This document shows positions 34,521 to 47,354 of a DNA stretch of 64,000 nucleotides, piece by piece. Under the pieces are notes generated by a model that was not told the origin of the DNA, made no database searches, and was given only the letters and a program-made list of their open reading frames with translations. The position numbers were made by a program, and so were the translations under genes. Each line of letters opens with the position of its first letter. Position 1 is the first letter of the stretch. This DNA is from Manis javanica (lineage: Eukaryota > Chordata > Mammalia > Pholidota > Manidae), in the NCBI RefSeq assembly GCF_040802235.1, contig NC_133167.1, forward strand, positions 102,286,001 through 102,350,000, read 5' to 3'.

Positions 34521-37289
34521 AAAAACTGCCTGCCTCAGACTGTCACCAACAGTCAATAGACTATTGATACTGCAAATGTATCCAAGCGGAAGCAATCTGC
34601 AGGCCCTGCAACTGCCTTTACAACTCAATGGAATATCTGTTGACTTCAGTGTTTCCCTATAGAATGACCTCTTTCATCAAATGTGACCTTTTAAAATTAC
34701 CCTCTGCTTTTTAGAAAAACCTGCGTAAATCAGAATAGGGCTGTAAAGAGGCAAGTAAACCCGAGAAGAGGAGCAACTGCCACCCTGGCGAGCTGGGGTT
34801 CCTTCCAGGGGTGGGATGTTTGCCCCCTGCGCCGACGGCAGGCTTGTAATTCAGCCTGACGCCGAGCTGGTGGGTCTCAAAGATGAGACAGACGTATGTA
34901 TTTATTCACGTAATGTTGGTGATGCCCCTCTCCCAAAGCCGCCTTCCCTTCACCTATGGAAGCCTGGATGAGAGCCAGCCAACTGTGTGTTACCACTGAC
35001 TGATTTCTCCAGTCAAAACTGAACCTGTTCTGAGAGAGTAAGATAGCAGGAAGTGCTGGTGTAGAGGTCTTGGGACGGGGCAAATGTTCAACTGTGGTCC
35101 CGGCTGCGGCCTCCCCAGGGCCATCTCACAGGAAGCCTACTGGGAGAGCTGTTCAGTGGGGAGCACCCATCTGCTTTCTGGCTTGCAGTGGAGGGATGAC
35201 TGACTCCCTCACCTGCCTTTCTGCCCTAGTTCCCCTTACCCAGAGGGAAGATCTTTGCTCCCAGCTACTGGAGTTCCCTAAGTTGAAATTTCCTTCCATA
35301 GTTTTAACAGCCAGTAAAACCCCCAACCTCCCCTCCACCTGGCTATGTGTTATGGTTAAGCTTTTTTCACAATACTGGTATGTCACGAACGCTTGTGTAT
35401 CATTGTGGTGAAGCAGAACAAGATCACCAGTCCGATCCTAACAAGCACACATGCACACGTCATTCCTCGGTCCTCATTCCTGACGGAGGACACACACGGA
35501 CAGCAAAAACGCAACACAACCTGATTTAAGCTTCTCATGGTGGACTGACTGAGAATCCTAAGGGACGATTTGCAGCACTACTACAGAAAGAATTTACATT
35601 CAAGTGTTCTAGGCACGAGTCTGAGGGTTCTGTATTGCGATAATTATCTCATAGACTAATCATAATTTCTTCAATTTCAGTGGCAATGTTGTAAGAAATC
35701 CTCTGAAATCAGGTTCTGGAATGAAAACGTAAAATGCTTCCATCTCTTAGGTAAGCAGAGCAATCAACCAACTCCTAAGTCACAGGTTCGTCTGTACTTG
35801 GTTGACTGCTACATGCATATTATACCAAAAAACGATGGGGAAAGTGCAAAATAAGAAAGACAGAAGGAAGTATTATTTTAAATGACTTTTTGCATCCAGC
35901 GCTATAAGGAGCTCGATGAGGAAGGGCGGGAATTGTACAGGGACGGGGAGAGGTGGTCCGTGTCTACTTAAATTTCTTTGCTGCTGTCGTGTCTCCCTCG
36001 GAGGTCCTGCTGATGGGACAAATTCAGACCAGAGTGGACAAAAACCAAAAAGGACAGTGTCTACCATCAAGTCTTTACTGTCTTTCCAAACACCCGAGAT
36101 AACGAGTTCAGAACAGCACAGAGCCTACCTTTTCTTCCTCATGTCTCTGATACGGCCCTTTTTATGAACCTCAAGCAATGGGACAGATGGTCACGGCCGG
36201 GACATACTCTCCAGAGACTGAACTCAGGAAAAGTGACCCAATGATGACGCCCTGCTCTGAAATTCACAGGCCGCGAAGCAAAGGCTTCCCAGTTGGGACA
36301 TTCCAGAACTAATTCCCATTGGCGCTTGAGAGGTTCTCTGTTAGCCTCCATTAAGAGAAGAAGCAAATGTAAGTCTTTTTTTAGAAAAGTGGCTTATTGA
36401 GTGAAGAAGGTTGACTTGAGCAGGACACATCTTATTTGTTGAGGTTACCAGGTCTTGCACAGGTCTTGAAATGCAGACTTGCGAGACAGCTGGTGTCAAG
36501 GGAAACACGGGCTTCTAAGAATCTTGGAATAGTAAGGCAGAACTGTATACGCCTTCATCCTTCTGGGTCAGCCCGCGGGGCCTGGAGGTGCTCAGAGGAC
36601 AAACCCACCCTTCCTGTCTTCCTCTGCATTCTGGCACTTGTTCCAACTAACCGGGGTGACCGAGCCGGTAGGAAAATGTCCAGGATTTGGAAAACTGAGG
36701 TGGATACCGAAGAACCGGAAAGAAAAACAGGAGCAGCAGTGGACTGATTCAGAATCTAAGATGAAACAATATTCAGACTAAAATGCATATGGGCGAGCTT
36801 TGAAAGAAAATGAATACCATACAGAGCGCAAGGAGTAACGCAAAGCAGAGGAACGGTCAAACTTGGGCAGTTAAGGGGCTAAAGGGAGAAGAGAAAGGGG
36901 GGAAAAAAAGCACAGAGGGTGATGTAATGTACAAAGGGAGCACGGATTGGGAGGTTTCAAAACAATGAGCGGCCCAGCATCCAGGAGCAGAAAGTGGACC
37001 CTAGCGTATTAACATGGTGCTGTCTTTATTACTAAGCCACAGAAAACTTCAGTCTGCAAATGCACATACTCTCACATTTTCCCCTCGTAACTGGGTCCAC
37101 ATCCCTTATCAGTGGGATTTCATTCATGCCCAGGGTTTCAGTTCTTCCCGCGGCTGTCACGTCCCCATCTCCAGAACCGGCTTCTCCTAACTTCTGACCA
37201 GCCATTTCTGACCACACGCCGGACGGTACGATGATAACCTCAAATTCTTAAATTCCAAGTTGTCTGTTTGCAGCTTGATTCCTCCCCGC

Positions 37290-37520
37290 ATTTCCCTCCC
37301 CACTAGGCCACTCCGCTGGGCGGCTTTCTCCCTCCTGCCTTCCATCCCGATCACTCACCTACCGCCTGCCCTGTAATGTCTATGCCCAGCCCGGTTCAGG
37401 CCTTCATTCTGCAAGCACAATTCCTGTCTCCTGACTCCCTCTCCACCCTGTTTTTAGCCTTCTGCCCTTCCGCATTAAAGCCACCCTTCTGCTGCCAGAT
37501 TGACCAGGTTGTCTCCCTAT
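37290..37520 (-). repeat. L2 LINE-like fragment
   Basis: Pyrimidine-rich segment with CTCCCTCCTGCCTTCCATCC and GCCCTTCCGCATTAAAGCCA, similar in layout to the reverse complement of an L2 3' portion. Assignment is tentative. Confidence 0.3.
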
Positions 37521-40500
37521 CAGACCCCTTTATCAGAGCCCTGGTGACCCAGATGGAAGGGCCACCCCACACAGGCAATCCTTTAAAATACCTCGTTTAT
37601 ATAACTCAGTCTTGGGGTAAATCATTTGCTAATCACTGTGTAATGGAGTTTGCTGATGAGCAGATAGGAGGCTGTCAGATCATCGATCTAATTTAGACAG
37701 TTATGTAATTCCAGAAGGAACTACACTCTTCCGGAAGCTACATTTACTCACTCTTGAGCCATTATGGGGCAGTTTAGGTAACCGAGAACATGAATTTGCC
37801 AAGCGGAACACACCGAAGGGGTTAACGTAGCCTTGTACCTATCCATACACTGCAAATAATACTGAGAAAACCTGAGACATTTTATATTACGTACTGAGAC
37901 TGAGAAAATCTGGCTAATCTGTTTTTATTTTTACTAGGATTTTTTTCCCCCAATAATCTGAACAATGTACAATTTTCCTGTTTCCTTTTCCTCCTCTGAA
38001 ACCTGGACAGAGCTCTTCATTTCTTAAAAGGAGGCTGCAGAAGAATTGCGTTAAGTCAGGTATTAATAAAAGCGCCATCTTGGCAGTGATCAGGTTAATG
38101 TTTGAGATATACAGCAGCCACGGTATTCAATTGCCTGCACATTTTTTACTGATGTCCCTGGGAATATCCAATCTGGTTAAAAATTTAAAGCAAAATTATT
38201 AAACAATTAAACAAAATAGCAAAAATGGGAATCCACTGTAGCATTTTCCCATGATTTTAACTGATCTGCTGATAAAAATCTCTTAAAAATCATTCTTCAC
38301 ATCCCATATGTTTTCTTCCATGAAGAGAGTAATAAAAAGAAAAAGGAAAACATAAAGAGGGGGAAAGGAGGACCACTTTTAGATAGGTGTTTATGCGATG
38401 TACTGCTTCATTTCTAATGCTGCTTCTGACAGAAATAACAAGGAAACGTGGTGTCGGGGGCGTTAGTGTTGGGTGTCAGGTGCCTGCCTATAGGAGGAAG
38501 GTCATTCTACCACTTGTGTCCTGTGTCAGATGCCCCTGGGATTCTTCTAAAATCACAGACTATCACAGTGACACACCCAGAAGGGGAACCTAACAGGGCA
38601 CAGACGTCAGGCTATTTGGACGTGATTCAGTGTCCACGGGACTGGACATATTTTCTTACTCATTTGGAATCACGGTCATCAAGGTTTCTAAATTATCTGT
38701 GCTTTCTGTGCCCTGTTCTGAATTGGTGGTACAGGTGCTCTTTGCATGCATGTCTCTCCCCCTCTGAGGCCCCTCCTTCAGCGCTCTCCCAGAGCGTCAG
38801 GACTGATGTCAGCGAGAGCGGTGGGTCTGCCACGGGCGCAGAGTTAAATTCATTATAAAGCAACGGTTCAGAAGCTCATTCTGAAATTGCTAAGCTGGAA
38901 TGAGGGACAATAAAGCACCCAAATGAGAAGCTGGAGACCCATATATACCTACATAAATGTGTAAAAGCTGAAACTCATTTATTTGCTCTGTAAATCTGAA
39001 TATGGCTCACGGAAGATCACAGAATCAGCTCCACAAATATACAGCCCCCAAAAATCAGAGTCCCAAGATAGAAAACTGCCACCAGCCTGGTGGTGTGGAC
39101 GTACGTATCAGCCAAAATGCATAGGCTTTTGTTCATGGTGTCGTCTATAACCAGACAGAAGAGCCTCTAGATATGCCCACACGGTTGGTATTTCATGGGG
39201 GTAAGCAAGCAGAGAGACCTGTGAAATGCCATTTACTATTACATTACTTATTCTGGTGCCCAATACACTGGATTTGCTTTTGTGTGCATTCAGGTGTAAG
39301 AACCATGGTTTGGATTTGGTTATGAACTTTTAAAAATAATACATCTTTAGCTGGTGAGATCTTTTTGGTCTCCCTGGAATTACTCTAGCTAAAGAATCAT
39401 ATCGTGTGAGAATTGTTTTTAAATGGTATGAAGAGCAGCATATGGAACAGGCCCTAATCCTAAGTGAAGGTGGGGGGGCCTTAGACAAGATGGCTTCGTA
39501 TACCAGTAATGAGTAATTATTCAATTCACGGAACGTATTAGCCTAATTTAGAGGTTATGGAACTGAGTTATAATGATCTAACACGTCTACGGCTTTCCTA
39601 TCACACCAAACAGTGGCATGTTTAATATTACTGGCCATTTCTCAAGTAATCCCAATAAGGGGCATAATGATTACAAGTACCATGGAAGGGCACTGCTGCC
39701 AACGAGAAAGCGGTACCTCTGATCTTTGAAGCGAAGGCGCTTGTTGTCTGGAAACTATCTGTGCACCCTAAAAACGCACTCTGCCTATTTTATTGGTGAC
39801 TGTTACGAATCTCAATTTTGGAATCAGGTTTTCTTTTCCTCCAATCATTCTTTCTGATACCAAGTCCAACAATATACTTTAACTGCATTTGCAGGGGACA
39901 TAGTTTCTGTCTGCTCCTTTGTACCAGCCAACGTTTCAGAAGCAAGGGCTATCGATATGAGGTCGTACTATTTTGTTCATTATTTTAATGATAAGATCAA
40001 CTCAGGATGTCCTTATTTTATAAAACAGAAGAAAGTGAGTAAACAGGCAACAGGGGGTACATTTAAAAAATCAGCAACAAAGAATGAGAAGCGTTGATAC
40101 TTTTAGCAATTCACCATAAGCAGAGATTTGTCCAAATGGTCTCAGACAGCAAGTGAGCATTTATGGGGTGCTCTGGCAATGGAGGCTTTGCAAGAGCCAG
40201 CTAAGGTTCTATCAGACATTCTCTATAAATAAATATTCACACTTTTGCATCTTTGGTTTCATTCAACACATAGCTACTGGGAGAGTTCTTTATGCTTTGC
40301 ACCATTCCAGGAGTTGGGGGAGCCACAAAGATAATTAAATCATTTGCATTTTGTACAACACTTCCACATTTCATTCTGCACTCACAGCCACATCACATCC
40401 TGTGACACCCTAATGGTCAACTTAAGTTGGTACTAAGAAAACAGGTAATGACACTAAGACAGGTAAGGGAAGGAATTCGAGCCCAGTCTCTTTTAAAATT

Positions 40501-41303
40501 TCTTGGGTAGGAACCAGCACCTCTGTAGACAAATCAACTGATTCCAGGTCTTCCTCTACCTTTCTTTACTCTGTAAGGTTTTAACCTTGATGCTTTAAAA
40601 ATATTAGGCTAGCTAGAAAGCTGGACACATACAAATGGGAATTTGGGCTGAAAAGTTTAATTTCTCTTTGCAAGGTATTTGTACAGGAAGATAGATAGAG
40701 CCTGTATTAGCGTCAGGGACAGGTGTCATCAGAGGTACAGAAAATAGGTGCTTTTCAGTTGGGAATGGTGGTGCCACTCACCAGTAACAGCAAACACTGA
40801 GCAGGTCTGGCAGGGATTCAGAGTCCCTGCTGCCTCCACGGGGACCTTCACAGGTCCAAGTCAGGATGTACTAAGTGGAGACTTTTGTTGTCAAGGCTCT
40901 GATGAGTAGAGACAGGGGTTGAGTCTATCCATCAACAGTTTCAAACTTACACAGACAAAATGTGCTGCTCTGTGGGGATACAGTGCTTCTGAAGGTTGCG
41001 TGGCAATGACGCCCCCTCTTCTTGTGCGCCTTTACTTTTGGATGTGTTTTGAAGTTTCTGACACTTAGAAGAGGTGGACCCTTGCTCTTTCATGGCCAAA
41101 TTATAAGAATGTAGCAAAAGAAACACAAATACCACCTGTTATTCCTACATGATGATTCTGAATGACTCAGGTTAGGTGCTCTGTTTTTCGGTCCCACATT
41201 GTAATACACTGCTTTGAAAATGCGTAAATGTTTACTAACCATTTTTTAGCCATGTCTTTGCTGCAGAGCAAAGGAAAAGCAGTACTTAAAGAGCAGTACT
41301 TCT

Positions 41304-42056
41304 TAAAAAGCTAACCTTTTCAAACAATATGGCTTCTCTCTCACTTACCACTTTACATTTCCCTGTATGGCCCCGGAAGATGACTGGTTAGCCAGAGACG
41401 GGTAAGATTCCTCAAGGAAGGAACAACCTAAGACAGGTCAGTCGCAGGGGGGCCATCAGGTGAGAAATTGGGGATCAACAGAGGTGAGGCTTAGAACCTC
41501 ACCCCCCCTGTTTTGAGAGAAATCTTCTGCATCCGTGGATGTTTTGCTGCCCTTGTCTAGCTTGGATTAATACTTAGTCTACAGGCACACACCTGATCAT
41601 CTGCATTTGCCCTCTTACAGCACTAAACTATGTTTTCTACCTTTATCTTGTATCTACCTACCACTTCAGCATTTTATTAAAATGCTGCAGCATTTTATTT
41701 AAAAAAATAATAATAACAAGGGAGAAATGTGGGATTCACATATAAATCAAATATAAAAATCAAACGAATAATCATAATTGACCTGATTGTTTATAGTTCA
41801 TGATGCGTGATCAAAACCGAAAGTTTCTGTGATGACTGCCCTTGCACTGTTCACCATGTAAGAACTTATTCACCATGTAAGAACTTGTTCACCATGTAAG
41901 AACTTGTTTGTTATGCTTCAGAAGATTGGAGACTGTTGAGAATTAGGCTTGGGGTTGATTAATGATTGTGCATTGAGTCCCCTATACAGAATTTTATTGT
42001 TGTTAACAACCATATGATCAATAAATATGAGAGATGCCCTCTCAAAAAAAAAAAAG
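41304..42056 (+). mobile_element. Retroposon with poly(A) tail and target-site duplications, family not named
   Basis: The insert ends ATCAATAAATATGAGAGATG, CCCTCTC and A12, so it carries its own AATAAA and a poly(A) tail. It is flanked by matching 15-16-bp copies: AAAGAGCAGTACTTCT at 41288-41303 and AAAGGCAGTACTTCT at 42057-42071 (one-base difference). These are hallmarks of L1-machinery insertion of a processed transcript. Three 19-bp tandem units lie at 41850-41906. Internal text such as AGGCTTAGAACCTCACCCCC looks like an endogenous-retrovirus LTR, but I cannot place the family. No open reading frame of note. Confidence 0.75.
41850..41906. repeat. Three 19-bp tandem repeats
   Basis: TTCACCATGTAAGAACTTA is followed by two copies of TTCACCATGTAAGAACTTG, nearly identical, inside the retroposon. 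Confidence 0.95.
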
Positions 42057-42153
42057 AAAGGCAGTACTTCTGTTAATTTTATTAGAAAAATTGTTATTCA
42101 ACCATTGGTTTGTGAAACCAATGTATTCTTAAATTATAATATAAACAAAAAAA

Positions 42154-42183
42154 TGTGTGTATATATATTTATATATATATATC
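42154..42183. repeat. (TA)n-rich simple repeat
   Basis: GTGTGTATATATATTTATAT followed by more ATAT units, just past the retroposon. Confidence 0.85.
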
Positions 42184-44230
42184 ATTACGTGGTTTATATT
42201 TGGTACACTATTTTAATAATGCTTTTTGTAACAGTTGCCTTTATGGTACTTATCTAGATAGAAGACAGCAGATATACTCTAAATATGATGTGTAATGAGC
42301 TTGTATTAGTGAAAATACAATGGTGATGTATTTAGATTCATTAAAAACTGGTATTCTTTAAAACAATGTTGTCCATTATTAGTCACAAGATTGGCTTGCC
42401 AACTTAACCTCTACCTTAGCCAGGAGATTAGCATGCTGATTCTTGTCTAAGTCTGAAATTCTTGGAGGGTGCTTGTAACTGGAGAAATGTGTTGTCTTTG
42501 TGCACCATAACTTTTAAAAAGGTAAAAAGAACCCCAAATTTGTTTAGAGCATCCCACATCAACTCCACCAAGGGGGGGTTTCTCCAATTTTCCAAACTTG
42601 ATCATAATTCATCTGTAGGTCGTCAGTCAATCATTGCGACCGTTGCAAAAAGTTCACGTGTCAGATGAACTTCTGTGCGGCATCACTTCCCAAGAACAAA
42701 TAAAGACACATTCAAAAATGGCCCACAGAGCAGAGTTGGAGTCCCAGACTGTACTACACTTATTTCTCTATTTTTCCCCCCACTTTCAACTAAACTGAAA
42801 CCCCACCAGCGCCACCACCATTTCCTGAAGATCTGGTGATCAGAGCGGCTCTCCTGCTCAGCCTCATCTGATGGCAGCTCTGTTCTTTTTCGCCTCTTTG
42901 GCAATCTAGCCTGCTATCACTTTGAAAATGGTGCAAAGGAAGTTCTTTCCATTAACTTCCAATTTATTCCTTTCCTATTGCGATCCTAAAATGAGCAAAA
43001 GGCATGTTAAGAACAGAATTTTAATGTAATTCAACTGAAAAGGCTTGTTCCTCTGACAAAAATCAAGCTCCTGGGAAGCATTCATTTTATGAAAAGGGAG
43101 CCTGTCAGAAAAGAAAAGCAATTCACAGGAGAACCAGGCTTTATGTAGTAGATCCATTCCAGAAGTTGTACGAAAAATATTTGTATATTGGATTATTTTT
43201 CTACTGACTTTTATTGCAATTTTAGAGGTGTATCCTACAGAAAACACTTTTCCTTCAGCATATTGCTGTAAAAACCACACTGAGGAGCTCAGTATTCATT
43301 TCAAGGACTATTTTGCATTATCAGCATGCCATCTCTGTACATCTGATTTCCCCCAATGGTGTGTGCAATGCTAGTGAAGTGAGCAAGTAATCAAAAATGA
43401 GTTTACACATGCATTCACTGCAAAGTACATATACCGTAAAATACACAACGGCTAATTCTCCGCTCATTCTGATCTTACAAAAGTGTGACTGTATCCAACA
43501 GCATAGTTCTGTGGTCACTATTCCACATATTTAGTAGGACACCCTGGCTGGGTGAGCCTCATTCTTTTTCATATGCTCTCAGACAGACCAACCACCCCTG
43601 ATTTGCATTTAGTGACTTTTTTATGAGTGCAATTTGGATTCTCCAGTAACTGATTATAAAAAGTTAAGCCTTTTCCTTGGATAAGAGCACCAGTTGCAGC
43701 TGATATAATCAGCTAAGTTCACTGTAAGTATTTTTAAAAGATCCTCTTCAGTGGAGACACCCAGCACAGTCAGCTTTATCCTACGGGCAAACGCAAACCC
43801 GAAGGGTTTGTACCTAAACCCAAAGCTATAGTATGTTCCTCGAAAGTATGTATGTTTGCTGCTACTCTATTCGGTCTATATGAAGCAAAATGCTAATCCT
43901 TAAGCAGAGACAGATTTACCATAACGCAATGAAACAGAAAACTCAGGGTTTCTCACATGCACGCTCTCTTCCAAGGCTTTGGGTCTAGTTTTGTCTTCTT
44001 TTTTGGAAAGCGAGATCCAAAAATTACAGAAGCTCCAGACCCCTGCCCCCAGCCCCCCTGCCAAACCTGGATCCCACCTGCCCTTAATTATGCAGACTTG
44101 AACAGTCTCATTTGCCGTTCAAGAAATCAGATGCACAGAGATGGCATATTGACGAATGCAAATTCATTTTAGACTATATAATTTACAGCACAGTATTTCA
44201 TAACCAGAGCCGAATTTGGAATATACTTAC

Positions 44231-45105
44231 TCGAAAAATGTCGTCCATCCAGTTTCATCGCTTTTGGTGGCCAGAAGGCCACTATTGCCGTGGTACGTGA
44301 ACAGCACTAATTCCAGCCCCTGGGCAGTCATGCTCTTCAAACAGCCGTTGGTTCCTATCGTCAGCCATATCACCTGGTTGTCGGGAGACACCACCCGCAC
44401 CGGCATGCGGTTCGGGTCGCGCCTGATCCTGAGGGTATTGCCGTTGCTGTCGGTCACGGCGGTGATGTCGTTGTCGTTGCTGTAGCTGAAATTGTACAGG
44501 TAATCGCCGGTGACGAGGCTCACCGTGTACTGGTGGGTGCCATTGACGTCGAAGATGTACAGCTCCTGGTCGGCAGGGGAGGCCACCTCGTAGAAGTTCA
44601 TGGAGTTGAGCGACGGCTTGTTCCTGGACACGGCCCGGATGCGGATGTTGCCCAGGTCCGCGATGTACAGGGTGCCGTCCGGGGACGCGGCCAGGGACGA
44701 GGGGGCGCTCAGCCGCGCGTCCTTGGCGTAGCCGTCCCCGCCCTGGTAGCAGTCGCAGTTGGCGTCGTTCTTGCAGTCGCACTCCGAGGGCGTCCCCGCG
44801 ACCAGGGAGATCTCCCCGTCTGTCGTGACCTGCCGTATTCGGTTGATTTTCTTCTCGTCGGTTTCGGTGACGTACAGGACGCCGCTGTAGGACACGGCGA
44901 TGGCGGTGGCCGACTCCAGCGTCGTCTGCACGGCGTGCTTCCCCGCCGAGTACTCCACGCCCGGCACCTGGCAGTGCATGGGCCGCCCCGCGGCGATGCG
45001 CACCTGGCGGTTTTCAGTTATCTGCAGAACGACGTTGTTATCCAGGACGAAAATGGAGTTGTCCATGGGGTTAATGGCCAGGTCGGTAGGCCACTCCAGA
45101 CGTAC
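44231..45105 (-). CDS. TENM3: TENM3 coding exon, window exon 7 of 13 (last NHL blades, first YD repeats)
   Basis: 875 nt, phase 0 in (acceptor GATGCAG) and phase 2 out (TTC GA before donor GTAAGTATA). The first part holds NHL blades: [40 protein letters not shown] and [21 protein letters not shown] cysteine cluster, [17 protein letters not shown], lies between blades. The second half enters the YD-repeat barrel: [37 protein letters not shown] and [15 protein letters not shown]. This exon is conspicuously rich in CpG and in G/C at third positions (about 44380-45060), unlike the AT-rich introns on both sides. The long plus-strand ORF opposite it is a shadow. Confidence 0.95.
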
Positions 45106-45870
45106 CTGCATCAAAGAGAAACGGTCTGGTTATTCTATTATTATGAGTCAGTTACTGTGCTGCCGTCGATTTGCCAGAATAGCAAGTGAGACTGTTCAAG
45201 GAAATTATCCTCAATGTGATAAACTGTTTGAAAATTTTTTCTGAATAGCTGCTGTAAAATAAACTTAAAAATTTGGAGGGGAGATGAGTAACGTTTTAGT
45301 TAAAAATGCAGCTCATAGAAAGAGTTGCAAGTTAGAGCCAAATAGCAAATGAACCTCTAGGCAGTGAGTTAATAGATATCAGTGAGGTATGAACCTGTAC
45401 GTTTCTTTTAGCAGTAATAGCCACCAAATGTCAGGGTTATGAATACATTAGTGTTCTATTGTGTTTTCAATCAGGCTAATAGTAAAGTTTCTAAGTCTAA
45501 ATGTAAGTCTCTTGGGACTAATCACAGTAGATTCTCACTACTACTTAAGGAGCTCATGTAAGAGAAAGACTAGAGATGTAAGCTGTTTTGTTCTTTCTGG
45601 AATATCTGCATGCTGTTACTTTACCGGTATTTTGTCATAAATGCTTAGCATTTCTTAGTGAAAATTGTTCTGTTATCTCATTGAATTCATCAATGCAGAA
45701 CTGCAGAAGAAAATAACTTTTTATTAGCTCCTGACATACACTGAAATGGAACAGCTTTATCACGACTAGTGCCACACGTGATCATGCAGTTTAATATGGT
45801 ACCATTGTGCTCTACTGCCATCGTACATCAGGTCGCTTAGAAGACAGACAAAGCTTAATATCTTAACTAC
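45106..45870 (-). other. TENM3: TENM3 intron between window exons 6 and 7
   Basis: 765 bp of unique AT-rich sequence with donor GTAGTT and acceptor TTTGATGCAG. No repeat or additional feature recognised. Confidence 0.85.
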
Positions 45871-46025
45871 CTGGCTGATGTGCATGCTGGTGTCACAGGT
45901 TAAAGGTCTGGCTGAAGTCAGATCGTTAGAGCCCAGGAGAGTTGATATGATTCCATTTTGATCGACTTTTCTGATCATGGTTCCATCAACAAAGTAGATT
46001 AGCCCATTCTTATCAATTGCCATTC
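45871..46025 (-). CDS. TENM3: TENM3 coding exon, window exon 6 of 13 (NHL propeller)
   Basis: 155 nt, phase 1 in and phase 0 out. The acceptor is GGATAAAG and the donor CAG|GTAGTTAAG. It encodes [20 protein letters not shown], then [20 protein letters not shown] and [32 protein letters not shown] is one NHL blade. The donor with T at +5 is weaker than those of neighbouring exons, but the frame on both sides leaves no doubt about the boundary: SPKG-MAID upstream and ISQ-VRLEWP downstream. Confidence 0.94.
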
Positions 46026-47121
46026 CTTTATCCAGGAGAAGGAAGTGTGATTAGTTTTTCAGAAATGATTACCTTTGATGAAATTTTTAGGTCCATCATT
46101 AAACTCAATGTTTAACCTCAGTGATAACATGAGCATTAGAAGGCAGGACTATAGATTACAAACACATTAGGAAAAAACCCAACATAGGTGTTTATGAGAC
46201 AAATAAACGTAAAATGTAATACATATCCTAGATTTGTAAGAATCTTCACTTAGCATATGAATCCTATAGGTAGTACCTGTGTTCTAAATATAGAATTAGA
46301 ATGTCTGTATAATGTTGTCTATTAAATTACAGAAACAGGTCAAAATCTGTTATACTGAACTTAGAGTAACTATATTCTAATAAAAAATGAGATCTAAGCC
46401 AAGGCTAGTGTATTGTTGACCCTGTTATAATGAAATTTGCTATTATGAATGATTCAGTACAACAAATGCTTTTTTTTAGTCCTTGTTCACATAACAGCAC
46501 TAGCTATAATGGAAAAAACAAATAAATGAAGCCCCAAACCAAAAACACTGTAATGAATGGCATAATACATGAGCTAGGAGTCAGTCCTGACTGGTTTAAA
46601 AGCTAGAAACCTTTATCACACAGAATTTTAGCCCTTGTTACCTCCAGAAATTCCTCATAGCAAGCATTTTTTCCCATGGCATAAAAACAAAAGTTTAATA
46701 GCTCCAAACTGGGTGAGGGCTAATAGGGTTGCTTAGCGATAGTTCTTAAAGAGGCCTGGGACTCATTCATGACAAAGAAATTCCAGGACAATGAATTTGG
46801 ATACTTCCTTCAAGTTTAACAGGATGTGACCTGAATAATATAGAGTGCTTGCCTTATTCTTCAAAAAGATGAAAAAAATGGTATGATAGTAAAACATGCC
46901 AAGCACCTAATATTTACGGTGAAATCAACTTAGGATTCTAGCAGCTTCATGCTAAAAATGGCTTTTAAAAACCCCAGAAATGAAAGAGCTTCCCAGAACA
47001 CGGTGGAGGGCAAAATGGGTAAAATGTGAGACTCAGCGTTAAACACAATCAGGCACTAACTATATTTTCTACCTTTAAAAAAAAAATACAAAGCAATCGT
47101 GATATTGATAAATGCCAGTAC
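46026..47121 (-). other. TENM3: TENM3 intron between window exons 5 and 6
   Basis: About 1.1 kb, AT-rich. The segment near 46410-46500 (CCTGTTATAATGAAATTTGC, TATTATGAATGATTCAGTAC) resembles a Tigger-type DNA transposon remnant, but the match is too weak to call. Otherwise nothing was recognised. Confidence 0.75.
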
Positions 47122-47354
47122 CTTTGGGACTCATGAGTGTTGCTTCCACAGCCTTCCCTCCGTCCCCACACCTGGCTTCATCAAATGGAAGGCACTGCTC
47201 CCCTGTGCCTGCAACCACGTCAGCGTTTTTAGTTAAGTCTTTGGCACCCGTGAGTGACTTTGGGCGATAAATTCTTCGGGTGTTGGTGTCAGAAACGTAC
47301 AAATCTCCTGTGACTGGATCAGTTGCAAGGTAGTATCTATGTGCTGGGTTACTG
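47122..47354 (-). CDS. TENM3: TENM3 coding exon, window exon 5 of 13 (NHL propeller)
   Basis: 233 nt, phase 2 in and phase 1 out. The acceptor TTTTTGCAG precedes C AGT AAC CCA, which completes a serine codon. The donor is AAAG|GTACTG. It encodes [20 protein letters not shown], then [20 protein letters not shown], then [20 protein letters not shown] and [26 protein letters not shown] is a classic NHL blade motif, and [18 protein letters not shown] carries the conserved paired cysteines. The wording [14 protein letters not shown] with TGAKDLTKN is typical of TENM3 rather than TENM2 (family knowledge recalled, not searched). Confidence 0.95.

Larger units (their letters stand above)
30213..44230 (-). 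other. TENM3: TENM3 long intron between window exons 7 and 8
   Basis: About 14.0 kb, the longest intron in the window. Identified contents are a C14 run at 31755-31768, MIR-like fragments (about 32065-32170 and 40345-40490, minus orientation), L2-like segments (about 34335-34520, 37290-37520 and 40210-40320), and a retroposon with poly(A) tail and target-site duplication at 41304-42056. The segment at about 32860-33240 is GC-rich and unclassified. No alternative exon with credible splice sites and teneurin-like coding was seen. Confidence 0.75.

Noticed and set aside
41673-41702. CAGCATTTTATT direct and inverted repeat pair
   Set aside because: It lies within the retroposon body and is a local duplication with low-complexity AT sequence, not an independent element.
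44533-45189. 218-aa plus-strand open frame opposite the NHL exon
   Set aside because: Val/Gly/Arg-rich shadow of the CpG-rich TENM3 exon; it crosses an exon-intron boundary of the real gene.
46410-46500. Possible Tigger-type DNA transposon remnant
   Set aside because: Only short AT-rich words match, and no inverted ends or TA duplication could be placed.
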